64,000 bases of DNA from Buchnera aphidicola (Aphis nasturtii) (GTDB taxonomy: Bacteria > Pseudomonadota > Gammaproteobacteria > Enterobacterales > Enterobacteriaceae): positions 186,001 through 250,000 of the forward strand of contig NZ_CP034888.1 in the NCBI RefSeq assembly GCF_005083345.1. The letters are read 5' to 3'. Of this stretch, positions 1 to 10,986 are shown piece after piece. Both the position numbers and the translations under genes were made by a program. The notes under the pieces are model-generated. The model was given only the letters and a program-made list of their open reading frames with translations, ran no database searches and was not told the origin of the DNA. The stretch's first letter is position 1. Every line of letters begins with the position of its first letter.

Positions 1-179
1 AATATCATGTTGTATTTAGCTTTAAATTAATAAAAATGTTATAAAAATATTTATTTTTTAATAGATTATCTTGTTTAAAATTAATGATTATATTATATAT
101 TAAAATTAATAATTTTTAAAATATGTATTAAAAAATTATTTTTACTTTTTAGAATTTAATAAAACATCGGTAAAAAATA

Positions 180-1385
180 TTGAATAATTTAATTTTTGTA
201 CTAAATTGTGGTAGTTCTTCTATAAAATTTTCTATATTAAATCCACAAAATAAAAAAAAGTATTTATCTGGTTTAGTAGAATGTTTATTTTTAAAAAAAA
301 CATATATTAAATGGGAGTATTCAGGAGTAAAATATAAAAAATATATAGGTTCTTATATATCTCATGAACATGCTTTAAATTTTATTTTAAATCAAGTTTT
401 GTCAAAAGAACAGAATTTATATAATAATATTATTGGAATAGGACATAGAGTAGTTCATGGTGGAAATAAAATAAATCAATCTGTTTTAATTAATGATGAA
501 ATTATAAGTTTTATCGAACAAGCTATTCCTTTTGCTCCATTACATAATCCTGCAAATTTAATAGGAATTAAAATAGCTATAGAAAAATTTCCTGTTTTAT
601 CAAATAAAAATATAGCAGTTTTTGATACTTCTTTTTATCAGAAAATGCCTAAAACTTCATTTTTATATGCTATTCCTTATATTTTTTATAAGAAATATCA
701 TATTCGACGTTATGGAGCTCATGGAATTAGTCATGATTATGTATCACATGAAGCATCTATTATATTAAATAAAAATTTTAGTTCATTAAATGTTATAACA
801 TGTCATTTAGGTAATGGATGTTCTGTTGCTGCTATCCGAAATGGAGTTTGTGTAGATACCTCTATGGGTTTAACACCTTTAGAAGGTTTAGTAATGGGTA
901 CTCGAAGTGGCGACATAGATCCTTCTATTATTTTCTTTATGCATCAAAAAATTGGTATAAGTATTGATCAAATTAATACAATACTAAGTAAGGAATCTGG
1001 CTTATTAGGATTAAGTGGAATCAGTAGTGACTTTCGTTATCTCGAAAAAAATTACTCTTCTAATAAGGACGTAAGATTATCTGTAGATATTTTTTGTCAT
1101 CGGTTATCTAAATACATTGCTTCTTATATTTGTTTGATGGATAAACATTTAGATGCAGTTGTATTTACTGGCGGAATTGGTGAAAATGTATCATTGATTA
1201 GACAAATCACTTTATCAAAATTGCATTTAATAGGTGTAAAAATTGATATAGAAAAAAATATGTTAATTAAAAATGGAAAAGTAGGATTAATTAGCAAAAA
1301 TAATTCTATTCCAGTTTTAGTTATTCCGACAGACGAAGAGTTATTAATAGCAAAAAAAACAATGAAAATAATTAGTTCAATATAA
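180..1385 (+). CDS. ackA: acetate kinase
   Basis: Interconverts acetate + ATP and acetyl phosphate + ADP in the cytoplasm. With pta just downstream it forms the acetate/acetyl-CoA route. The 401 aa product is as long as the E. coli enzyme (400 aa). The ASKHA-fold phosphate motif NCGSSSIK is at residues 9-16, the substrate-binding segment GHRVVHGG near residue 90, and MGTRSGDIDP near residue 240 carries the catalytic arginine. The start is TTG at 180; starting there gives the conserved family N-terminus (MNNLIFVLNCGSS), and no ATG lies close by. A Shine-Dalgarno is not obvious. pta follows after 40 nt, so the two are probably co-transcribed. Family identity is very secure; the TTG start is inferred. 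Confidence 0.97.
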   Translation: MNNLIFVLNCGSSSIKFSILNPQNKKKYLSGLVECLFLKKTYIKWEYSGVKYKKYIGSYISHEHALNFILNQVLSKEQNLYNNIIGIGHRVVHGGNKINQSVLINDEIISFIEQAIPFAPLHNPANLIGIKIAIEKFPVLSNKNIAVFDTSFYQKMPKTSFLYAIPYIFYKKYHIRRYGAHGISHDYVSHEASIILNKNFSSLNVITCHLGNGCSVAAIRNGVCVDTSMGLTPLEGLVMGTRSGDIDPSIIFFMHQKIGISIDQINTILSKESGLLGLSGISSDFRYLEKNYSSNKDVRLSVDIFCHRLSKYIASYICLMDKHLDAVVFTGGIGENVSLIRQITLSKLHLIGVKIDIEKNMLIKNGKVGLISKNNSIPVLVIPTDEELLIAKKTMKIISSI

Positions 1386-1425
1386 TTATTTATGAGTTTT
1401 AACATTTTAAGATAATAAGAATATT

Positions 1426-3555
1426 ATGCGACGTATTATAATGTTAGTGCCTTTAAATGAAAATGTTAGTTTAACAACTATTACTTTGAGTTTAATTGAT
1501 TTAATTAGTAAAAAAATAAAAAATAATTGTTTTAAATCTTTTTTTTATTTTTCTCTCATAGATAATTCAATAGATCAAACTAAATTTATTATTAATAAAT
1601 ATTTTTTAAATCATATCGTGACCTTAAAAAATATAGATTTTTCAAATCAATATTTTAATTCTGATAAATATCACATACTTATTAATCAAGTTATAGAACA
1701 ATGTAATACAAAACAAGATGTTAATGGATTGATCTTGATTCAAGGTATAAATAGAAAGGAGCATCCTGATTTTAATAAAATAAATTATGAAATCTCTCAA
1801 AATGTAAATGCTGAAGTAATATTTTTAGAAAATTTAAAAGAATATTCTTTAGAATATATTAATAAAAAAGAGAATGAAATAAAAGTATTTTTAAAATATA
1901 ATAAATATAAAAAAGTTTTAGGTTTTATTTTTAATAATATAAATTCTCCTTTTTTAGAAAAACAATATGATTTTATAGAAAAATTAAATATTTTATATAA
2001 TTTAAAACAAAATAAAACTTCTTTCAACATTAAAAAAAATATTTTTTTTAAAGACAAATTTTTTTCTATATTAGCTTTGATTCCTTGGAATAAAAACTTA
2101 TTAAAGCCATCTATAATAGAAATTTGTCATTTTCTAGATGCAAAAATTATTAGCATGAATAATAAAAATAATTCTATTGTTAAAAACATAATAATATTTG
2201 ATGAAAATTATAAAAAAATAACAATAAAAAATTATAATAATTCTTTATTTTTAATTTGTTTCAGTCGTTTAGAAACGTTTATAACTGATTTATTGCTTAA
2301 ATTAAAAACAAATAAAATTAGTGGTATTCTTTTAACAGGTGTATCTAAACTTACAAAAAGAATTTTATATTTAGTGAATTTTTTAAAAGATATTAATATT
2401 CCTATTTTTTTTATTAATACAAATACAATAACAACTCTTTCTCGATTGCAAAAATTTAATTTTCATATTAATTTCTACGATAAATTATATATTCATAAAA
2501 TATTAAAATATACTTCTAGTTATTTTAACAATATTAATTTAAGTTTTGTTCAAGATGAGATAGTTAATTATGATAAAAAATATTCACCTAAAGAATTTTG
2601 TTATCATTTAAAAACATTATCAAAAAAAAATATAAAAAAAATTATACTTCCTGAATCATATGAACCTCGTATATTAAAAGCGGCTTTAATTTCTAATGAT
2701 TTAGGAATTGCAGACTGTATCTTGTTAGGTAATGAAAAAAAAATTTTTGAAATAGCTAGTGATCATGGGATTGATTTAAGTAAAAATATTCAAATAATAA
2801 ATCCTGATGCTGTACGAAAAAACTATATTTCAAGATTGTTAGAGTTAAGAAAAAATAAAGGCATAACTGAATTTTCTGCAATAAAACAATTACAAGATAA
2901 CATTATGCTAGCTACATTAATATTAGAATCTCATCAAGTTGATGGATTAGTGTCTGGATCAATAAATACAACAGCTAATACTATACGTCCAGCATTACAA
3001 ATTATTAAAACGAATCCTATTTATTCTTTAGTTTCTTCGATATTTTTTATGTTGTTTCCTGAAGAAGTATTTATTTATGGAGATTGCGCAATTAATGTAG
3101 ATCCAACAGCAGAAGAATTAGCAGAAATTGCAATTCAATCCGCTAATTCAGCTAAAATCTTTGGTATAGAGCCACGTATAGCAATGTTATCCTATTCTAG
3201 CGGGTATTCTGGGTATGGTTTACAAGTAGAAAAAGTTAGAAATGCAACTTCTATTATAAAATTAAAACAACCTAGTTTAGTTGTTGAAGGCCCTATTCAA
3301 TATGATGCAGCTATTTCGAAAAAAATTTCTAAATTAAAAACTCCAAATTCATCTCTGGAAGGATCCGCAAATATTTTTATTTTTCCAGATTTAAACTCTG
3401 GAAACATAACTTATAAAGCAGTACAACGTTCTTTAGGTCTAATTTGTATTGGACCTATGTTACAAGGACTAAAAAAACCAGTAAACGATTTATCAAGAGG
3501 CGCATCAATTGAAGATATTGTTTATACTATTGCTTTAACTGCAATTCAAGCGTAG
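1426..3555 (+). CDS. pta: phosphate acetyltransferase
   Basis: Converts acetyl-CoA + Pi to acetyl phosphate + CoA, completing the pathway with AckA. The 709 aa length matches the long enterobacterial form (about 714 aa) with three regions: an N-terminal dethiobiotin-synthase-like domain (about 1-230), a DRTGG-type middle domain, and the catalytic PTA_PTB domain (about 390-709). The catalytic domain is well conserved, with PESYEPRIL near its start, VDGLVSGSINTTANT and a C-terminal GASIEDIVYTIALTA. The N-terminal half is much more diverged and Asn/Lys/Ile-rich, and the usual early FKPIA segment is not recognisable, so regulatory functions of that part may be eroded. It ends 10 nt from the convergent yfaE. 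Confidence 0.96.
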   Translation: MRRIIMLVPLNENVSLTTITLSLIDLISKKIKNNCFKSFFYFSLIDNSIDQTKFIINKYFLNHIVTLKNIDFSNQYFNSDKYHILINQVIEQCNTKQDVNGLILIQGINRKEHPDFNKINYEISQNVNAEVIFLENLKEYSLEYINKKENEIKVFLKYNKYKKVLGFIFNNINSPFLEKQYDFIEKLNILYNLKQNKTSFNIKKNIFFKDKFFSILALIPWNKNLLKPSIIEICHFLDAKIISMNNKNNSIVKNIIIFDENYKKITIKNYNNSLFLICFSRLETFITDLLLKLKTNKISGILLTGVSKLTKRILYLVNFLKDINIPIFFINTNTITTLSRLQKFNFHINFYDKLYIHKILKYTSSYFNNINLSFVQDEIVNYDKKYSPKEFCYHLKTLSKKNIKKIILPESYEPRILKAALISNDLGIADCILLGNEKKIFEIASDHGIDLSKNIQIINPDAVRKNYISRLLELRKNKGITEFSAIKQLQDNIMLATLILESHQVDGLVSGSINTTANTIRPALQIIKTNPIYSLVSSIFFMLFPEEVFIYGDCAINVDPTAEELAEIAIQSANSAKIFGIEPRIAMLSYSSGYSGYGLQVEKVRNATSIIKLKQPSLVVEGPIQYDAAISKKISKLKTPNSSLEGSANIFIFPDLNSGNITYKAVQRSLGLICIGPMLQGLKKPVNDLSRGASIEDIVYTIALTAIQA

Positions 3556-3565
3556 TTTATTTAAA

Positions 3566-3826
3566 TTATATTTTAATTATAATATCTCCTTCTGGTTTGC
3601 AACAGCATGGAAAAATTTCATTTTTTTTAAATAAAGCAGCTATAGGCTGTTTTATTGAGTAAATGATTTTACCTTTTATTATTTGTATACGACATGTCCC
3701 ACAATATCCAGATTTACATTGATATCCTATATGTATGTTGTGTTTTTTTAAGATAGATAACAGTGAAGTATGCTTTTTATAAATAATTGTTTTTGTATTT
3801 AATATTTCAATGATGGAATAGTTCAT
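3566..3826 (-). CDS. yfaE: [2Fe-2S] ferredoxin, NrdB cofactor maintenance
   Basis: A small plant-type ferredoxin (86 aa; E. coli YfaE is 84 aa) that supplies electrons to rebuild the diferric-tyrosyl radical cofactor of NrdB. Cluster ligands are visible as CKSGYCGTC (Cx4Cx2C) and a distal cysteine in PCCC. A longer reading starting at 3874 would overlap nrdB and add residues absent from the family. The ATG at 3826 gives a normal N-terminus (MNYSIIEIL) and lies one base after the nrdB stop, which suggests translational coupling. It is last in the nrdA-nrdB-yfaE run. Confidence 0.93.
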   Translation of the reverse strand: MNYSIIEILNTKTIIYKKHTSLLSILKKHNIHIGYQCKSGYCGTCRIQIIKGKIIYSIKQPIAALFKKNEIFPCCCKPEGDIIIKI

Positions 3827-3827
3827 T

Positions 3828-4958
3828 TTATAATTTAAATTTTTTAAATTCTTGATTAGATACCTTAGAATCAATTTGACCTACTAAGTAAGAGCTAATT
3901 TCAGTTTCTTGAGGAGCATTTTGTATATAATCTGAATTTAACCAAGAATCAATCCAAGGAATAGGATTTGATTTTTTTTCAAAAGGTATTTTTAAACCTA
4001 TTGCATCCATTCTAATGTTAGTAATATATTCTATGTACTGACATAATATATCTTTATTTAAACCTAGCATTGAACCGTCTTGAAACAAATATTCTGCCCA
4101 TTTTTTTTCTTGTTCTGCAGCTGATATAAAAATTTGAGTGGCTATTCCTTTGCATTCTTCAACAATATTATTCATGTTTTCATTATTTTTTTTATTACCT
4201 AAAAGGTATAAAATATGTTGAGTACCAGTTAAATGTAACGCTTCATCTCTTGCAATTAATCTAATAATTTTTGCATTTCCTTCCATAATTTCTCTTTCTG
4301 CAAAAGCAAACGAACAAGCGAAGCTAACATAAAACCTAATAGCTTCCAAAACATTAACACTGATTAAGCATAGATATAATTTTTTCTTTAATAAATTTAA
4401 ATTAACATAAATTTTTTTTTCATTAATAATATGGTGTCCTTCTCCTAATAAATGCCAATAACTAGTCATATTAATTAGATCATCATAGTAAGTAGAAATA
4501 TCTTTTGCTCTTTCATTAATATTTTTATTAGTTATAATATCATCAAAAATAATTGATGGGTTATTTATTATATTTCTAATTATATGAGTATAAGAACGCG
4601 AATGAATTGTTTCTGAAAATGACCATGTTTCAATCCATGTTTCTAATTCAGGAATAGATATAATAGGTAAAAAAGCAATGTTTGGACTTCTCCCTTGAAT
4701 TGAGTCAAGTAATGTTTGATATTTTAAATTGCTAATAAAAATATGCTTTTCGTGCGAAGGAAGATTTTGAAAATCTATTTGATCTTGTGATAAATCTATT
4801 TCTTCTGGCCTCCAGAAAAACGAAAGTTGTTTTTCAATTAACTTTTCAAAAATATTATATTTTTGTTGATCATATCGAGCTATGTTTACAGGTTGCCCAA
4901 AAAACATAGGTTCTATCAGTTGATTGTTTTTTTTCTTAGAAAATGTTGTATAAGACAC
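3828..4958 (-). CDS. nrdB: class Ia ribonucleotide reductase, beta subunit
   Basis: R2 subunit that holds the diiron-tyrosyl radical used by NrdA to make deoxyribonucleotides. The 376 aa length equals that of E. coli. The segment [12 protein letters not shown] carries the iron ligands Glu and His and the radical tyrosine (about residue 122-123). EIMEGNAK and [13 protein letters not shown] contain the other ligands, and the C-terminal tail that docks on NrdA is present. It follows nrdA by 42 nt and precedes yfaE by 1 nt, so the whole radical-generating set is one transcription unit on the minus strand. Confidence 0.97.
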   Translation of the reverse strand: MSYTTFSKKKNNQLIEPMFFGQPVNIARYDQQKYNIFEKLIEKQLSFFWRPEEIDLSQDQIDFQNLPSHEKHIFISNLKYQTLLDSIQGRSPNIAFLPIISIPELETWIETWSFSETIHSRSYTHIIRNIINNPSIIFDDIITNKNINERAKDISTYYDDLINMTSYWHLLGEGHHIINEKKIYVNLNLLKKKLYLCLISVNVLEAIRFYVSFACSFAFAEREIMEGNAKIIRLIARDEALHLTGTQHILYLLGNKKNNENMNNIVEECKGIATQIFISAAEQEKKWAEYLFQDGSMLGLNKDILCQYIEYITNIRMDAIGLKIPFEKKSNPIPWIDSWLNSDYIQNAPQETEISSYLVGQIDSKVSNQEFKKFKL

Positions 4959-5000
4959 TTTTTTATACCTAAAATAAATTTTTATATTTTATATTTTTTA

Positions 5001-7289
5001 TTATATAATACAAGAACCACTTGTACAATTATCTTCGTTATTTGTTTCAGATTGATAAAATTTATAATTATCTTCAGCTCCATCTCTAGTATTTTGGTAA
5101 TATAAAGTTTTAATTCCTAATTTATACGCTATAAGTAAATCATGTAATAGTTGTTTCATAGGTATTTTTTCATTTATAAAGCGTTTTGGATCGTAATTAG
5201 TATTAACAGAGATAGACTGATCAATAAATTTTTGCATAATTGCCACGAGTTCTAAATATCCAGTATTATTTGGGATATTCCAAAGCAATTCATATTGTGA
5301 TTTTAATTTTTTATATTCTGGTACTACTTGCTTTAACATTCCATCTTTTGAGGCTTTTATACTTATAAACCCTCTTGGTGGTTCGATACCATTAGTAGCA
5401 TTAGAGATTTGAGAAGATGTTTCTGAAGGCATTAAGGCAGATAAAGTAGAGTTTCTTAAACCATACTTTTTAATTTTTTTTCGTAGCACATTCCAGTTTA
5501 AGTGTAATGGTTCATTACATATTATATCTATATCTTTTTTGTATGTATCTATTGGCAATTTACCTAAGTAATAATTGGTTTGATGAAATAATACACATGA
5601 TCCCTTTTCTTTAGCTAGCTCACAAGAAGCTTGTAACAAATAATATTGTATTGCTTCAAAAGTTTTATGTGTTAAACTTTTTGCGCTACCATCAGAATAG
5701 CGAACTTTGTTTTTAGCTAAATAATATGCGAAATTAATAACCCCAATACCTAAGGAACGTCTTGCAATAGAAGAATTTTTTGCCGATATTATTGGATAAT
5801 TTTGATATTCTAATATTTCATCTAATGCTCTTACAGATAAAATAGATAATTCTTCAAGCTCTTTTAAGTCTTTAATTAAACCTAAATTTAAAGCTGATAA
5901 TGTACAAAGTGCTATTTCTCCATTTTGATCATAAATATCATTTAATGGTTTTGTGGGTAATGTAATTTCTAGACATAAATTAGATTGTTTTATTGGGGCT
6001 AATTTAGGATTAAATGAACTATGCGAATTACAATGATCTACATTTTGTATATAAATACGTCCAGTAGAAGTTCTTTCCTGCATAATTAAAGAAAACAAAT
6101 CAACTGCTTTAATATTTTTTTTCCTTACAGTTTTATTTTTTTCATATTGAATATATATTGCTTTAAATTTTTTTTGGTCAGAAAAGAAAGTTTCATATAA
6201 CTCTGGTACATCAGAAGGACTAAATAATGTAATATTTTTTCCTAATAACATTCTTTGGTACATTAATTTATTGATTTGAACAGCGTAATCAAGATGGCGA
6301 ACTCTATTTTCTTCGATACCTCTATTATTTTTTAAAACTAATAAATTTTCAATTTCAAGATGCCATATAGGATAAAACACTGTCGCTGCACCTCCTCTAA
6401 CACCTCCTTGTGAACAAGATTTTACAGCGCTTTGAAAATGTTTATAAAAAGGAATACATCCTGTGTGAAATGCTTCTCCATTTCGAATTGGACTTCCTAA
6501 TGCTCTAATTTGACCAGCATTAATCCCAATTCCTGCCCTTTGTGAAACATATTTGACAATGCAACTCGTTGTTGCATTAATAGAGTTTAAATTATCTGCA
6601 CATTCAATTAAAACACAAGAGCTAAATTGACGAGTTGGAGTTCTTACACCTGACATTATTGGTGTGGGTAATGAAATTTTAAAAGTAGAAATAGCATTGT
6701 AAAAGCGTTGAATATAATTCATACGAATATTTTTAGGGTATTTAGAAAATAAACATGCAGATATTAAAATATATAAAAATTGTGCGCTTTCGTAAATTTT
6801 TCCAGTGATACGATTTTGTAATAAATATTTTCCTTCTAATTGTTTTACAGCTGCATAAGAGAAATTCATATCACGACAGTGATCAATAAAAGAATTCATT
6901 AATACATATTCTTCAAAAGAATAGTCTTTTAGTAAATTTTTATCATATTTTCCTAAATTGACTAATTTTTTTACATGATTGTATAGTATTGGTGGTTCAA
7001 ATTGACCGTAAGCTTTTTTTCTAAGATGAAAAATAGCAAGTCTAGCAGCCATATATTGATAGTCAGGTGTATCTTGAGATATTAAATCTGCTGCTGCTTT
7101 AATAATTGTTTCATGTATATTAACAGTTGTTATATTATTATAAAATTGGATACGTGAGCGCAACTCTACTTGAGAGACAGATACATCTTCTAATCCTTTA
7201 GCTGCCCAATTTAAAACTTTATGAATTTTATCTAAGTTGATTTTTTCTTTTTTTCCATTTCGTTTAGTCACAAATAGACTATTTTTCAT
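5001..7289 (-). CDS. nrdA: class Ia ribonucleotide reductase, alpha subunit
   Basis: Catalytic R1 subunit reducing ribonucleoside diphosphates to deoxyribonucleotides. The 762 aa protein (E. coli 761) starts with an ATP-cone allosteric domain (about 1-95). The ten-stranded barrel includes the substrate-site cysteine in FSSCVLIEC, the active-site Asn-Cys-Glu set in SNLCLEI, and the PPRGFISIKAS segment. The C-terminal redox pair is kept as NCTSGSC. All key cysteines appear present, so the enzyme should be active and dATP/ATP-regulated. Upstream neighbour is gyrA (105-nt gap); nrdB and yfaE follow. Confidence 0.97.
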   Translation of the reverse strand: MKNSLFVTKRNGKKEKINLDKIHKVLNWAAKGLEDVSVSQVELRSRIQFYNNITTVNIHETIIKAAADLISQDTPDYQYMAARLAIFHLRKKAYGQFEPPILYNHVKKLVNLGKYDKNLLKDYSFEEYVLMNSFIDHCRDMNFSYAAVKQLEGKYLLQNRITGKIYESAQFLYILISACLFSKYPKNIRMNYIQRFYNAISTFKISLPTPIMSGVRTPTRQFSSCVLIECADNLNSINATTSCIVKYVSQRAGIGINAGQIRALGSPIRNGEAFHTGCIPFYKHFQSAVKSCSQGGVRGGAATVFYPIWHLEIENLLVLKNNRGIEENRVRHLDYAVQINKLMYQRMLLGKNITLFSPSDVPELYETFFSDQKKFKAIYIQYEKNKTVRKKNIKAVDLFSLIMQERTSTGRIYIQNVDHCNSHSSFNPKLAPIKQSNLCLEITLPTKPLNDIYDQNGEIALCTLSALNLGLIKDLKELEELSILSVRALDEILEYQNYPIISAKNSSIARRSLGIGVINFAYYLAKNKVRYSDGSAKSLTHKTFEAIQYYLLQASCELAKEKGSCVLFHQTNYYLGKLPIDTYKKDIDIICNEPLHLNWNVLRKKIKKYGLRNSTLSALMPSETSSQISNATNGIEPPRGFISIKASKDGMLKQVVPEYKKLKSQYELLWNIPNNTGYLELVAIMQKFIDQSISVNTNYDPKRFINEKIPMKQLLHDLLIAYKLGIKTLYYQNTRDGAEDNYKFYQSETNNEDNCTSGSCII

Positions 7290-7394
7290 ATTTACTTAAC
7301 CTGTTTCAAAAACATAATTTTATATAAAAATTTTTGAATTTTAAAAATATTACTTTTTTATAATATAAATTATAAATATATTTCATTATATCGT

Positions 7395-9905
7395 TTATAT
7401 AATGGGCTCAACAATTCTTTGCAAAGCAACAACTTTTTCATTTTTTGATGTTCGTATTAAAATCACACCCTGTGTATTTCTTTTTAAAACTCCTATTTCA
7501 GAAACTCTAATTCTAACTAATGTTCCTGCATTAGTAATCATCATAATTTGGTCTTTTTCTACTACTTGTATAGCTCCAATAATTTGTCCTTTTTTTTTCG
7601 TTATTTTTATTGAAATAACTCCTTGTGTTGCACGTGATTTAATTGGAAAATCAGAGATTTTTGTACGTTTTCCGTATCCGTTATTAGTTGCTATTAAAAT
7701 ACTTGATTTTTCGTGCGGAACAATTAATGAAACTACTTTGTCATTTTTCAAGATTTTTATACCCTTTACCCCAGAGGCTGTTCTACCCATAGCTCTAACA
7801 CTATTTTCTGAAAATTGAACTACTTTTCCATTTTGTGTAAATAACATAATATTATTATTTCCATTAGTTAATGCTACTCCAATTAATTCATCATTAGTTC
7901 TTAAATTAATAGCTATGATTCCAGTAGATCTAGGTTTTTGGAAATTTTTTAAAGAACTTTTTTTTACTACACCTTGAGCGGTAGCCATAAAGATATTGAG
8001 ATTATCTTTATATTCGTGGACAGGCAAAATAGCTGTAATTCTTTCTTTATTATTTAATGGCAATAAATTTACTATAGGTCTACCTTTTGCATGTCTGCTG
8101 GATTCTGGTAAATGATATACTTTCATCCAATATAAAATACCTCGACTAGAAAAACATAAGATAGTATCATGTGTATTTGCAATTACTAAACTTTGTATAA
8201 AATCTTCTTCTTTAATTTTTGCAGCTGATTTTCCTTTCCCCCCTCTTTTTTGTGCATTATAATCAGAAATAGGTTGGTATTTTACATATCCTGAATGAGA
8301 TAATGTAACTACTACATCTTCTTGATTAATTAAATCTTCAATATTAATATCATTATGATGTTCAGTTATTTCTGTTTTTCTTTGATCATTAAAATTGTTT
8401 TGTATTAGTAATAGTTCTGTTTTGATAACTGCAAGCATACGATGTGGATGTTTTAATATTTCTTCAAGTTCTATAATTTTTTTTATTAAATTATTATGCT
8501 CCAAAATAATTTTATCTTGTTCTAAATTAGTTAATCTTTGTAATTTTAAATCTAAAATTGATTGTACTTGTTTTTCGCTAAAGTAGTAATAATTGTTTTT
8601 TTGATTTGTTTTTTTTGTTTCTATAGTATTTAGGATATTATTTTTTATACTTTTATTTATCCATTTTTTTTCTATAATAAGTTTTTTTGCTTCTATTGAA
8701 TTTTTAGCTTGTTTTATTAAATTAATAATCAAATGAATATTCATTAAAGCAACGTTTAGTCCTTCAAGAATATGAGTACGTTGCATTGTTTTTTTTAGCT
8801 CAAAAATACTACGACGTGTTACAATTTCTTTTCTATGTGATATAAAATGTTTTATTATTTCTTTTAAAGATAAAGTTTTTGGTTGTCCTCGATATAATGC
8901 AACCATGTTTATTCCAAAAGATACTTGTAGTTGAGTAAGAGCGTATAATTGATTTAAAATGATTTCTGATAAAGTTTCTTTTTTAATTTCAATTACAATT
9001 CTCATTCCGTCTTTATCAGATTCATCACGTAAAGCTGTAATCCCATCAATTTTTTTATCTTTTACTAATTCTGCTATTTTTTCTATTAAACGTGATTTAT
9101 TGACTTGATAAGGAATTTCATAAAAAACAATACTTTCTTTATTATTTTTTTTATTTTTTTCAATTTTATTACGTGCGCGAATATAAATTTTTCCTTTTCC
9201 AGTACGATATGCTTCTTCAATTCCTTTTTTTCCATTAATAATTCCTGCGGTTGGAAAATCTGGACCTGGAATATACTTTATCAATTCTGTTAAGGTAATA
9301 TCTTTGTTATCTATATATGCTAAACATCCATTGATTACTTCATATAAATTATGAGGAGGAATATTCGTTGCCATTCCAACAGCTATTCCAGATGATCCAT
9401 TGATCAAAAGATTTGGTATTTTAGATGGTAATATTTCAGGAATATATTCAGTTCCATCATAATTAGGGATGAATTCAACGGTATTTTTTTCCAGGTCAGC
9501 TAATAACTCATGAGCAATCTTAGACATGCGAATTTCTGTGTATCGCATTGCTGCAGCGGCATCTCCATCTACTGATCCAAAATTTCCTTGACCATCTATC
9601 AACATATATCTTAATGAAAAATTTTGAGCCATACGAACTATTGAATCATAAACTGCAGAATCACCATGTGGATGATATTTTCCTATTACATCACCTACTA
9701 TTCTAGCAGATTTTTTATATGATTTATTCCAATCATTATTTAATATATACATTGCAAACAGTATTCTTCGATGCACTGGTTTTAAACCATCTCGAACATC
9801 AGGTAAAGCTCTTCCAACTATAACAGACATGGCATAGTCTAAATAAGAACTTTTTAATTCCTCTTCAATATTAACTTGTATGATTTCTCGTGCAAGTTCT
9901 TTCAT
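7395..9905 (-). CDS. gyrA: DNA gyrase subunit A
   Basis: Breakage-reunion subunit of gyrase, which introduces negative supercoils with GyrB. The 836 aa product carries the winged-helix/tower domains with the catalytic tyrosine in AMRYTEIR (about residue 122). The quinolone-pocket segment [11 protein letters not shown] keeps the sensitive-type Ser and Asp. The C-terminal beta-pinwheel begins after residue about 530 with a good GyrA box, QKRGGKG. It is about 40 residues shorter than E. coli GyrA (875 aa): the acidic C-terminal tail after the final pinwheel blade is absent, and the protein ends [11 protein letters not shown]. Confidence 0.97.
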   Translation of the reverse strand: MKELAREIIQVNIEEELKSSYLDYAMSVIVGRALPDVRDGLKPVHRRILFAMYILNNDWNKSYKKSARIVGDVIGKYHPHGDSAVYDSIVRMAQNFSLRYMLIDGQGNFGSVDGDAAAAMRYTEIRMSKIAHELLADLEKNTVEFIPNYDGTEYIPEILPSKIPNLLINGSSGIAVGMATNIPPHNLYEVINGCLAYIDNKDITLTELIKYIPGPDFPTAGIINGKKGIEEAYRTGKGKIYIRARNKIEKNKKNNKESIVFYEIPYQVNKSRLIEKIAELVKDKKIDGITALRDESDKDGMRIVIEIKKETLSEIILNQLYALTQLQVSFGINMVALYRGQPKTLSLKEIIKHFISHRKEIVTRRSIFELKKTMQRTHILEGLNVALMNIHLIINLIKQAKNSIEAKKLIIEKKWINKSIKNNILNTIETKKTNQKNNYYYFSEKQVQSILDLKLQRLTNLEQDKIILEHNNLIKKIIELEEILKHPHRMLAVIKTELLLIQNNFNDQRKTEITEHHNDINIEDLINQEDVVVTLSHSGYVKYQPISDYNAQKRGGKGKSAAKIKEEDFIQSLVIANTHDTILCFSSRGILYWMKVYHLPESSRHAKGRPIVNLLPLNNKERITAILPVHEYKDNLNIFMATAQGVVKKSSLKNFQKPRSTGIIAINLRTNDELIGVALTNGNNNIMLFTQNGKVVQFSENSVRAMGRTASGVKGIKILKNDKVVSLIVPHEKSSILIATNNGYGKRTKISDFPIKSRATQGVISIKITKKKGQIIGAIQVVEKDQIMMITNAGTLVRIRVSEIGVLKRNTQGVILIRTSKNEKVVALQRIVEPII

Positions 9906-10158
9906 AGTAACTATTTTCTCTTTTAAAATTAATAAAATTAAGTAAAAATTATAACATAATTAATATATTGGATGCATTGAAAGAAATAAATTCTATGTTT
10001 AAAACGTTTTCATTTAGTTCAATGATAGTTAAAAACATTTTTATATTGTTTATTTTAAATGAAAGTATTAAAATAATAGCTTATTAAAATTATTTTATTA
10101 ATGTTTATCAATATTAAAAATAATATTTTTTAATTATAATTAAATATGAGATTTTTTT

Positions 10159-10890
10159 ATGAAAGATGAAGAAAAAAAATTAATAGAAAATTTATTTTAT
10201 CGTTTAAAAAACACTGAGTTAAATTCTTCTGAACGAGATGTTGAAGCGAATATTTTAATTCAAGATTTAGTAAAAAAGCAACCATATTCTTCTTATTACA
10301 TGACACAAACAATATTAATCCAAGAAACTGCAATAAAAAAATTAAGTTTGAAAGTTGAAGAATTAAATAAGAAAATATCAAATTTAAACTTAAATACAAC
10401 AACTAAAAAATCAAGTTTTTTATCTAATTTTTTTAAAAAAGAGCCAATTTCTCCAGAAATATCTAATAATTCTTGGAAAAGTAATCAAAATGTTTCAGGA
10501 TCATATCATCCCTTACCAACATCTTCTTCAACTATTAGTAGCAGCGCAGGTAGTAGTAATGGTTTTCTTAAAAACGCTTTACAAACAGCAACTGGCGTAG
10601 CAGGAGGGATGATTCTGGGTAATATGTTAATGAATGTTTTTAATCATAGCAAACCTGAAGAAGAGGTTTTTGATACTATTAATGAATCTTCTATATCTAA
10701 CATAGAAGGAAATGAATTTTATACAAATAATGAACATGATTTAGTTGACTATAGCGATAAAAGTGATTTTGATGTTTCTGATAGTACATCTAATTTTAAT
10801 GATGAATATATCGATAATGAAATAAGTAATACAAATAATATCAGTGATGTTAGTGATATGAGTGATGTAAATGATGATAATTTTATTTAA
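10159..10890 (+). CDS. DUF2076 family protein of unknown function
   Basis: A 243 aa protein whose architecture fits the DUF2076 (COG3416) family; Buchnera genomes carry a gene of this kind between gyrA and the peroxiredoxin. The N-terminus (about 1-75) is charged, helical and probably coiled-coil, with the family-like beginning MKDEEKKLIENLFYRLK. A Ser-rich low-complexity linker follows (about 95-130), then a Gly/Ala/Met-rich segment around GVAGGMILGNMLMN (about 145-160) that could insert in or associate with a membrane. The last 75 residues are strongly acidic (Asp/Ser/Asn). No catalytic motif is visible. It stands alone on the plus strand, converging on ahpC across a stem-loop. Function unknown. 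Confidence 0.75.
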   Translation: MKDEEKKLIENLFYRLKNTELNSSERDVEANILIQDLVKKQPYSSYYMTQTILIQETAIKKLSLKVEELNKKISNLNLNTTTKKSSFLSNFFKKEPISPEISNNSWKSNQNVSGSYHPLPTSSSTISSSAGSSNGFLKNALQTATGVAGGMILGNMLMNVFNHSKPEEEVFDTINESSISNIEGNEFYTNNEHDLVDYSDKSDFDVSDSTSNFNDEYIDNEISNTNNISDVSDMSDVNDDNFI

Positions 10891-10940
10891 TTTTTAACAT
10901 ATTTTTATAGAAAGAATGATGTTGTATTTAATAATTTAAA

Positions 10941-10970
10941 TAAAGCCAGCATATTTTTTTGCTGACTTTA
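10941..10970. terminator. stem-loop between convergent DUF2076 gene and ahpC
   Basis: Inverted repeat with 11-bp arms (TAAAGCCAGCA and TGCTGACTTTA, one C/A mismatch) around an 8-nt T-rich loop. It is far more GC-rich than its surroundings and sits in the 96-bp gap between two converging genes, the expected place for a bidirectional terminator. There is no strong trailing T-run, so efficiency is uncertain. Confidence 0.55.
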
Positions 10971-10986
10971 AAATATAAAGAAATTT

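Noticed and set aside
1-179. Possible gene end or regulatory element before ackA
   Set aside because: Only AT-rich sequence with stops in all frames; no promoter, RNA or gene remnant could be supported.
180-182. TTG start of ackA as a sign of a truncated gene
   Set aside because: The protein is full length with the normal family N-terminus; TTG and GTG starts also occur at pth and aceF here.
7402-7818. 138-codon open frame on the plus strand inside gyrA
   Set aside because: It is antisense to a highly conserved gyrA C-terminal region, has no ribosome binding site and no recognisable protein content. The same holds for the other long antisense frames, for example at 47767-48033 and 57595-57858.
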